Shown here: positions 7,725 to 12,364 of the stretch, one piece after another | How the letters are laid out: each line of letters begins with the position of its first letter | Position numbering within the stretch: the stretch's first letter is position 1 | Origin: CAZMGT01 sp964565895 | GTDB lineage: Bacteria; Armatimonadota; Zipacnadia; UBA1398; CAZMGT01 | Direction: 5' to 3' | Assembly: GCA_964565895.1 (NCBI GenBank) | Contig: CAZMGT010000067.1 | Span: 1-18,189 of the forward strand | Length of the DNA: 18,189 nt | The notes under the pieces: model-generated | Databases searched by the model: none | What the model saw: only the letters and a program-made list of their open reading frames with translations | What the model was told of the DNA's origin: nothing | Program-made: the position numbers and the translations under genes

Positions 7725-8867
7725 CTACATCTGGTAGCTCTCCGGGTGCCCGGGGAACCGCCTCAGCCGCCCGCGGATGGGGTCGAGCTGCACCGGGGCG
7801 ACGTCGGCGGGGATGTCGAAGTTCACCTCGTTGAGCCCCGGAGCGAGGGTTACCTGCTGCGCCTCAAATTGCCCCTCCTCCGTGCCATAGATGCACAGGA
7901 GGAGCACCTGAACGTTGGAGGGCAGGCCGCCCAGGCGATAGCGCCCGTCTTGGCCGACGACGGCGAAACGGTGGATCGGGCGCGGGCCATGCTGCGTGGG
8001 GACGGCGGCCATGACAATGGCCCCGACGAACGGCTCGCCGCCGCTGCCCGTTACCGTGCCCGCGGCGACGGCGAGCTTGGGCCGGGCAATGACCCGCACG
8101 CGCGCTTCGCCGGTGAGCACGATCTGCTCCGTGCGGCCCATCTCGGGGTCGGGCGGGATGGTTGCCGTGGCGCTAACCGTGGCCAGGCCGGGCTCGCTAC
8201 CTGCGCTGAATATGCCCGTGCTGGAGTCGATGGACCCTACGCTGCCTTCGGCCAGCGCCCAGGTAACGTATTGCTTGGGGACGAGGAACGCGCGCGGCCG
8301 GGTTTGCCCGTCGCTTGTCCCCGCGCGCACGACAAGAGCGCGGAACTGCACGAGCTTGCCCGTAGGCACGGCGCGGAAGCGAGGGAGGACGACGAGGCCC
8401 GTGCGCGCGATGTCCGCGGGGATGGGCAGGGGCCGGGTGCGGTTTCTCAGCCGCTGGCGCACGGCCATGCGCTCGGTTACCGGTTGAAGGTCGCTGCGAT
8501 CGCTGGGGGGCATAATGCCCACGTCAATGCCCCGGTCGTCGCCCAGGGGAACGTTGTCGAACGCGAACCTGCCGTTGGCGTCGGTCTGGACGCTCTGCTC
8601 GCCGCCCTCGAGAATGACCCGCGCGCCGGGGAGTGGGTCGAGCGCCGCGGACGTGGTCGGCTCGTCGAGGACGATGATCTCCTGGGAGTCTGTCTGGCGG
8701 AGCGAGACGCGTGGGACGTAAACGTAGCCTTCGACGGTGCCCGTGGAGTCGAGGAGCGTTTCGCCGGCGCTAGGTGTTTCCCCCAGCCCGAGGATGGCGC
8801 AGCCGGAAAAATAAAAAACCGCTGCGCAGGCTAGCGCGAAGAGCGCGGCAAGCCAAGCAGATCTCAT
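7725..8867 (-). CDS. Carboxypeptidase-regulatory-like/Ig-like lipoprotein with GYVYVP motif
   Basis: 380 residues, predicted exported lipoprotein: hydrophobic signal with lipobox FSGC (Cys23). GYVYVP is at 47-52. Next comes a clear carboxypeptidase-regulatory-like domain (about 78-120; LPGARVILEGG, then TDANGRFAFDNVPLGD). A BIG2-like Ig segment lies near 180-250 (YVTWALAEGSVGSIDSSTGIFSAGSEPGLATVSAT). A second carboxypeptidase-regulatory-like domain follows (about 268-350; GTVTGSGGEPFVGAIVMAA, then DGRYRLGGLP). The end is RRFPGHPESYQM with no anchor. ATG 8867 is preceded by GAGGGTG; an upstream start at 8903 would precede the signal and is rejected. Such all-beta lipoproteins are structural or binding proteins, not enzymes. 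The N-terminal half is related to the 4558-5586 lipoprotein. Confidence 0.88.
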   Translation of the reverse strand: MRSAWLAALFALACAAVFYFSGCAILGLGETPSAGETLLDSTGTVEGYVYVPRVSLRQTDSQEIIVLDEPTTSAALDPLPGARVILEGGEQSVQTDANGRFAFDNVPLGDDRGIDVGIMPPSDRSDLQPVTERMAVRQRLRNRTRPLPIPADIARTGLVVLPRFRAVPTGKLVQFRALVVRAGTSDGQTRPRAFLVPKQYVTWALAEGSVGSIDSSTGIFSAGSEPGLATVSATATIPPDPEMGRTEQIVLTGEARVRVIARPKLAVAAGTVTGSGGEPFVGAIVMAAVPTQHGPRPIHRFAVVGQDGRYRLGGLPSNVQVLLLCIYGTEEGQFEAQQVTLAPGLNEVNFDIPADVAPVQLDPIRGRLRRFPGHPESYQM

Positions 8868-9125
8868 GGCAGCACCCTCTCCCGTTGCGCCGCAAGCAGC
8901 CAAAGCTCAAGCGAGCGGCTTGGTTTTCGCCTGACCGCGTTCTTTTTGAAGTTTTCCATAATTTGGGGCAAATGCCGCAGTAATGGCGCAGAAAAAGCGG
9001 AAGTTTGACCGATTTTTTGGCGAGCGGCCCATGCAACAGCCGCGCGCTCGGGGTGAACCATCTGCGCCAAGACGGGGGAGCTCTTGCCAAACAGCCGAGG
9101 GGGGCGCGAACGTGGCAGGGGCCGC
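8868..9125. other. Intergenic region, 258 bases
   Basis: Between the AMMECR1 stop and the lipoprotein start, both on the minus strand. It has an A/T-rich patch (8938-9020) that probably holds the lipoprotein promoter, but no hexamer pair stands out. Near the start codon, CAAGC/GCTTG arms (about 8908-8922) allow a small leader hairpin on the minus strand. No coding potential on either strand convinces me. Confidence 0.4.
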
Positions 9126-9674
9126 CTACTCTTCCTCGCCGAAGACCTCTGCGGTAAACGTGTAGATGCGTGTCTTCTCGTCGCGCCAAGCGTCGGGGGG
9201 AAGGCCGGCCTTCATGCACGTGTGCGCGAGGAACTCGTCGCGGTCCCAGCCCCACTCGGGGGCCACCTGGGGCAGAAGCAAGCCGCGATATGGCCCGCGC
9301 TCGACAATCAACCCATGCTGGCCGACGACGATGTGTTCCACGTTGTCTAGCGGCTGAGGCGGGCTGAGCACGGAGATCTCGATGCGCAGGTCGTCTACCT
9401 CGGCGGGGGTTACGGGTGGGAAGCGCGGGTCGTGCAGGGCCGCGCTGCGGGCCATCTCCACGACGGCCTGCTGGAGGGGCGGGCCGGGCTCGATGAGGCC
9501 GATGCACCCGCGCAGGCGGCCGTCTTTGGTCTTTAGCGTGACGAACACGCCGCTGGGCTGCGCGAGCGCACCTGTGGGCGGCTCGTCCGGGGAGAAGCTT
9601 TCGCCGCGCGCAGCGGCTTCCACTGAGGCGCGTGCTAGCCGCAGGAGTCTCGCCCGTTCCGCCTGGTCGAGCAT
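9126..9674 (-). CDS. AMMECR1-domain protein (AmmeMemoRadiSam system protein A-like)
   Basis: 182 residues, the typical length of a stand-alone AMMECR1 domain. The family signature LRGCIG is present in 'TKDGRLRGCIGLIEP', followed by 'MARSAALHDPRFPPVTPAEVDDLRIEISVLSPP', the conserved HDPRFPP..P.E...L.IEISVLS block, and a C-terminal 'GLLLPQVAPEWGWD'. The invariant Cys in LRGCIG is the suspected functional residue. In bacteria the domain often occurs with a Memo-like protein and a radical SAM enzyme (the AmmeMemoRadiSam system, function unknown); neither partner is in this window. ATG 9674 was chosen over a TTG at 9701. A strong promoter sits at 9719-9748. The gene is divergent from an arsR-type regulator. 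Confidence 0.93.
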   Translation of the reverse strand: MLDQAERARLLRLARASVEAAARGESFSPDEPPTGALAQPSGVFVTLKTKDGRLRGCIGLIEPGPPLQQAVVEMARSAALHDPRFPPVTPAEVDDLRIEISVLSPPQPLDNVEHIVVGQHGLIVERGPYRGLLLPQVAPEWGWDRDEFLAHTCMKAGLPPDAWRDEKTRIYTFTAEVFGEEE

Positions 9675-9718
9675 GCGCCCCACTCCCGTCCGCGCGCGCA
9701 ACGCACGGGATTTTCGCT

Positions 9719-9748
9719 ATTATAAGAGCGGGAAGCGAGGCCCGTCAA
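9719..9748 (-). promoter_or_regulatory. Sigma-70 type promoter of the AMMECR1 gene
   Basis: On the minus strand, TTGACG (9748-9743), an 18-bp spacer and a perfect TATAAT (9724-9719). The expected transcript start is near 9712, giving a leader of about 37 nt. Confidence 0.75.
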
Positions 9749-9767
9749 ACAACCACCGGGCCGGCGA

Positions 9768-9806
9768 TTGACAGGCGGCTTCGTTAGTGATAGCGTAGCA
9801 GCGGTG
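9768..9806 (+). promoter_or_regulatory. Promoter of the first arsR-type gene
   Basis: A perfect TTGACA (9768-9773), a 17-bp spacer and TAGCGT (9791-9796). The usual start distance falls at 9803-9804, on the GTG start codon itself, so the message may be leaderless. An imperfect dyad CGTTA-N4-TAGCG (9782-9795) overlaps the -10 and may be a weak operator. Confidence 0.5.
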
Positions 9807-10148
9807 AGCGCCTTGCCGGAGAGGCACGAGATTTTCGCGGCGCTGGGGAGCGAGGTCCGCTTGCGCATGCTGGAGCTGATCGCTGCGCACAAGGAGATGT
9901 GTGTGTGCGAGCTTGTGGACCAGTTCGACATGGCGCAAAGCGCGATCTCCTCGCACCTGCAGATCCTCAAGCGGGCGGGGTTGGTTGAGGATCGGCGCTC
10001 GGGGTTTAGGGTGTTTTACCGCGTTGTCCCCGAGGCGCTGGAGCAGGCGTTTGAGGAGCTGCGGGCGTCGATTCGGGAAAAATTGGAAGCCTCGCGCGAC
10101 GAGGACCCTGAGGCGCGGTGTGAGGCGCGGCTTTTGGCGAAGGTGTAG
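9804..10148 (+). CDS. ArsR/SmtB-family repressor with CVC metalloid motif
   Basis: 114 residues, a winged-helix metal- or thiol-sensing repressor. Residues 10-75 show the family layout: IFAALGSEVRLRMLELI, then CVCELVDQFDMAQSAISSHLQILKRAGLVEDRR (helix-turn-helix), then GFRVFYRV (wing). Cys33-Val-Cys35 at the start of the alpha3 helix matches the As(III)/Sb(III)-binding CVC of Escherichia coli ArsR (Cys32, Cys34); the third E. coli Cys is Val here. So it may sense arsenite, another thiophilic ion or a redox change. GTG 9804 was chosen: a longer reading from TTG 9768 would put the start codon inside the -35 box. A 24-bp palindrome lies 35 nt past its stop, in front of the FmdE gene, a likely target. 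Confidence 0.88.
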   Translation: MSALPERHEIFAALGSEVRLRMLELIAAHKEMCVCELVDQFDMAQSAISSHLQILKRAGLVEDRRSGFRVFYRVVPEALEQAFEELRASIREKLEASRDEDPEARCEARLLAKV

Positions 10149-10158
10149 GGGAGCGGCG

Positions 10159-10168
10159 TTTTTTTTTT
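10159..10168 (+). other. Run of ten T after the first arsR-type gene
   Basis: T10 lies 10 nt past the arsR-type stop. I cannot find a strong stem directly before it, so it could be a weak terminator or an upstream promoter element for the FmdE operon. Confidence 0.35.
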
Positions 10169-10176
10169 GTTGCAAG

Positions 10177-10206
10177 TGGTCAATCGATATATCGCGATAT
10201 AGCGAT
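10177..10206 (+). promoter_or_regulatory. 24-bp palindromic operator within a candidate FmdE-operon promoter
   Basis: Positions 10183-10206 read ATCGATATATCG / CGATATAGCGAT, a palindrome with one mismatched pair (10187/10202). The core 10188-10201 is perfect. Dyads like this are typical operators of dimeric ArsR-family repressors. A candidate promoter TGGTCA (10177-10182), 17 bp, TAGCGA (10200-10205) would have its spacer and -10 exactly filled by the dyad, so binding would block RNA polymerase. The promoter hexamers are weak; the dyad is the firm observation. Confidence 0.6.
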
Positions 10207-10248
10207 GTAGAGATTGCCGGGCGGGGCTGATTTTTCCGCCAGGGCGAG

Positions 10249-10291
10249 GCTCCTTTGACAAGCGTGGACAGCGCTTGCCAGACAGAGGAGC
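10249..10291 (+). promoter_or_regulatory. Two-stem structured leader upstream of the FmdE gene
   Basis: GCTCCTTTG (10249-10257) pairs with CAGAGGAGC (10283-10291), nine pairs with one T-G wobble. Inside it CAAGCG (10259-10264) pairs with CGCTTG (10272-10277) around loop TGGACAG. The stems are joined by a single A on one side and CCAGA on the other. It lies 43 nt before the FmdE ATG, in an otherwise non-coding leader. I do not recognise it as a known riboswitch class. Confidence 0.45.
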
Positions 10292-10334
10292 GAGGGCGCG
10301 ATTTTAAACCGAACCCGCTGTGAGGTGAAGAGAC

Positions 10335-10955
10335 ATGGAAAGGGCGGAACTAACAGAGCTTTTGCGGTTGGGCTTTGTCTTTCACGGGCACAAGTGCCCG
10401 GCGATGCCCCTGGGCCTGCGCGCGGGGGTTGCCGCGATGCGCGCGCTGGGCGTCGAACGCGCCAAGGACAAGGAGCTGCATGTCATTTCGGAGACGGGCA
10501 AGGGGCACGCCGGGGCCTGTTTTCTCGACGGGGTGATGGTGGCCACCGGCTGCACCTACGGCAAGGGGAACGTGGAGAAGCTTTACTACAACAAGCTGGC
10601 GTTTACGCTGGTTGATGTTTCGCGACAAACGGGGGTGCGGGCAAGCATTGTCCCGCATTTTGTGGAGCAAATGCTGCGCTCGCCGTTTGTCAAGTTGCGC
10701 AGGCAGGGCGTCGCTCCGCAGGACATCTCAGACGATGTTGTCGAGCCGCTGATCGAGCGCATTTTGTCGCTGCCCGAGGAGGAGTTTCTCCGCATTGCCC
10801 CGATATCACAAGCGCAGGTCGTCCGCGGCGCAGGGGTATTTGATGCTGCGCCGTGCGACTGTTGCGGGGAAATGGTGTTCGTAGACAAGCTCAAGGACAC
10901 GGCAAAAGGGCGGCTGTGCCTGGGCTGCGCCGAGGGCGGGAAAGAGGGCGCTTAG
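10335..10955 (+). CDS. FmdE-like protein with C-terminal zinc finger
   Basis: 206 residues, cytoplasmic. The N-terminal domain (about 5-115) follows the FmdE (formylmethanofuran dehydrogenase subunit E-like) pattern: FHGHKCPAMPLGLRAG (His17, His19, Cys21), a Cys62 in GACFLDG, and ATGCTYGKGNVEKLYYNKLAF (Cys73). These residues bind metal in the family. A helical linker (about 125-155) leads to a zinc finger, Cys174-x-Cys176-Cys177 and Cys195-x-x-Cys198. Bacterial members often lie far from methanogenesis genes, with roles in molybdenum/tungsten or sulfur metabolism suspected but not settled. The ATG is preceded by GAGGTGA. The gene follows an arsR-type regulator with palindrome and lies 6 nt before the TauE exporter gene, so the pair is one transcription unit. 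Its biochemical role here is unknown. Confidence 0.85.
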   Translation: MERAELTELLRLGFVFHGHKCPAMPLGLRAGVAAMRALGVERAKDKELHVISETGKGHAGACFLDGVMVATGCTYGKGNVEKLYYNKLAFTLVDVSRQTGVRASIVPHFVEQMLRSPFVKLRRQGVAPQDISDDVVEPLIERILSLPEEEFLRIAPISQAQVVRGAGVFDAAPCDCCGEMVFVDKLKDTAKGRLCLGCAEGGKEGA

Positions 10956-10961
10956 GTTTTC

Positions 10962-11720
10962 ATGTCCCCCGTTGCTTTGCTACCACTTGTATTCTTCGGC
11001 ATTTCCACGGTGTTCTCCATGCTCGGGATGGGGGGATCGCAGCTTTACATTCCGCTGATGTTTTGGTTTGGAATGGACTTTAAGACGGAGGCGATTCCCC
11101 TGGGGATGTTGCTAAACGTCGTCTCCAGCGCCTCCGCGGCAGTTACCTATGCCAGGGAAAAACTTGTGGAGTGGAGAGTGGCGGTTACATTTGGAGCAAC
11201 CATGGTTTTGTTTGCCCCGCTTGGGACGTGGGCTAATATCTCGCTTCCCACAAAACCGGTGATTTTAGTGTTCGCGCTGTTCACGGCGAGCGCCGCAGCG
11301 CTGATGCTTAGCGGATGGAAGCCCAAACGCGGCGAGCTGACGACAAGGCAAAAGGGGGCGCTGGGGCTGTGCGCGGGGAGCGTTTTGGGGTTTTTCGCCG
11401 GGCTAATCGGGCGCGGGGGAGGCAGTTTCGTCGTGCCCTTGCTCTACTTGGCCGGGCTATCCCCGAAAAATGCCGCGGCAACTTCGGCATTTGTCGTCAC
11501 CTGTTCGGGAAGCTCCAGTTTCCTCTCGCATATCGCCACCGCAGCGCGGCCCAACTGGGCGCTGTGGGCGGCGTGCGTTGGGGCGGTTCTCGCGGGGAGC
11601 CAGCTTGGCTCGCGGGCAATGGCGAAAAAGCTTAAACCGCGCGCGGTGCGGCTGGTATTTGGGATTGTCCTGCTTGGGGTTGCCGCGATTCTCATTGTTA
11701 AGGATGTTCTGCTGGGCTAG
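10962..11720 (+). CDS. TauE/SafE-family anion exporter
   Basis: 252 residues of an inner-membrane protein with about eight hydrophobic segments in two homologous halves. Each half carries the family's glycine-rich motif: FSMLGMGGSQLYIPLMF (18-34) and GLIGRGGGSFVVPLLYLAGL (147-166), here the second with an extra Gly. TauE/SafE proteins export sulfite, sulfoacetate or other sulfur/organic anions; some serve as uptake or metal-anion carriers. It starts 6 nt after the FmdE stop with a weak ribosome site, so translation is probably coupled. Placement between two arsR-type repressors suggests that transport is induced by the sensed thiol-reactive ion or sulfur species. The substrate remains unproven. 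Confidence 0.9.
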   Translation: MSPVALLPLVFFGISTVFSMLGMGGSQLYIPLMFWFGMDFKTEAIPLGMLLNVVSSASAAVTYAREKLVEWRVAVTFGATMVLFAPLGTWANISLPTKPVILVFALFTASAAALMLSGWKPKRGELTTRQKGALGLCAGSVLGFFAGLIGRGGGSFVVPLLYLAGLSPKNAAATSAFVVTCSGSSSFLSHIATAARPNWALWAACVGAVLAGSQLGSRAMAKKLKPRAVRLVFGIVLLGVAAILIVKDVLLG

Positions 11721-11809
11721 TGCGATCGGTTGCAGGGAAGCGGCGCGGCGAGGGGCACACGCGGCACGGTTGTTCCTGCAAAAAAATTTCCTTTTGTTCT
11801 GGAAAACGG

Positions 11810-11853
11810 TTGACGGGCGGCGGGAAACGCTTTAGCATATAAGCAAATACTTA
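11810..11853 (+). promoter_or_regulatory. Promoter and dyad operator of the second arsR-type gene
   Basis: TTGACG (11810-11815), 17 bp, TAGCAT (11833-11838) form a plausible promoter with start near 11845. TAAG-N6-CTTA (11840-11853) straddles the expected start and is a likely ArsR-family operator for autoregulation. The remaining leader to the GTG at 11866 is about 20 nt. Confidence 0.6.
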
Positions 11854-11865
11854 AGGGCGCTTCCC

Positions 11866-12180
11866 GTGCGAAACAGCAAGGTGTTAGCCCAAATATTCTC
11901 CGCGCTCGCTGCCGAGCCGCGCGTGCGCATTGTTCAGCTGCTCGGCAAGCAGACGTTGTGCGTGGGCGAGCTGGCGCGGCGGTTGGGGATGACACAGGCC
12001 GCGGTGTCGCAGCATTTGCGCGTGCTGCGGCAGGTGGGTTTGGTTGCTGCGGAAAAGCGGGGGAGCTTCGTGCACTATAGCCTGGACAGGCGCGCGGCGG
12101 CAGCGTGGAAGCGGGCTGCGCAGGAGCTGCTCACTCCCGCGCCGCGGGAGCAGCCGTGCGCGAAAAGGCAATGCCGGTGA
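11866..12180 (+). CDS. ArsR/SmtB-family repressor (LCVGEL type)
   Basis: 104 residues. The family fold is complete: VLAQIFSALAAEPRVRIVQLLGKQ, LCVGELARRLGMTQAAVSQHLRVLRQVGLV (helix-turn-helix, about 31-60) and RGSFVHYSL (wing). It has one Cys in alpha3 (Cys32) and two near the C-terminus (Cys98, Cys103), so an alpha3/C-terminal thiol sensor is possible rather than the paired CVC of the first repressor. GTG 11866 is used because no ATG lies in the N-terminal helix, and it directly follows the operator-bearing leader. The next ORF starts 12 nt after the stop, on an excellent ribosome site, so the regulator and the Cys-rich peptide are co-transcribed. The sensed ligand is unknown. Confidence 0.9.
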   Translation: MRNSKVLAQIFSALAAEPRVRIVQLLGKQTLCVGELARRLGMTQAAVSQHLRVLRQVGLVAAEKRGSFVHYSLDRRAAAAWKRAAQELLTPAPREQPCAKRQCR

Positions 12181-12192
12181 GGAGGTCTGGCG

Positions 12193-12339
12193 ATGTGTGA
12201 GAAGGTTAAGGAAGGGTGCTTGAAGCCGGAGGAGCTGAAGGGGAAGCCGGAGGAGTGCTCGCCGGAGCAGATTAGGAAGTGCCACGGCGAAGGCGCTACG
12301 CCGGAGAGCCACCCTTGTGTTCAGGGGAGCAAGGAGTAG
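12193..12339 (+). CDS. 48-residue Cys-rich protein downstream of the ArsR-type repressor
   Basis: A short gene of 48 codons with an ideal ribosome site, GGAGG at 12181-12185, 7 nt before the ATG and immediately after the repressor stop (12178-12180). The protein is hydrophilic and charged, with five Cys (2, 9, 22, 30, 42) and two His (31, 40): MCEKVKEGC, then PEECSPEQIRKCHG, then ESHPC. It has no signal peptide or membrane segment. The Cys/His spacing (C-x7-C, C-x7-C-H, H-P-C) suggests metal, metalloid or cofactor binding, or a reactive-thiol scavenger. I recall similar small proteins beside ArsR regulators in anaerobes but cannot verify it. Coding is supported by start, ribosome site, operon position and a lack of rare interruptions. 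Confidence 0.8.
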   Translation: MCEKVKEGCLKPEELKGKPEECSPEQIRKCHGEGATPESHPCVQGSKE

Positions 12340-12364
12340 GCAGCGAAGTCTCGCTTGGTCTCCC

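Noticed and set aside
7554..8834. 426-codon open frame on the plus strand, antisense to the 7725-8867 lipoprotein
   Set aside because: The minus-strand frame has a signal peptide, lipobox and recognisable domains. The plus frame reads as Arg/Gly/Ala-rich noise, as expected from GC-rich DNA.
11722..11779. TTGCAGG / CCTGCAA arms after the TauE gene as its terminator
   Set aside because: The arms are about 32 nt apart, with a bulge, and are followed by A rather than T. Not convincing.
12342..12355. AGCGA/TCGCT hairpin after the small Cys-rich gene as a terminator
   Set aside because: Only five pairs, and no T-run follows. Too weak to call.
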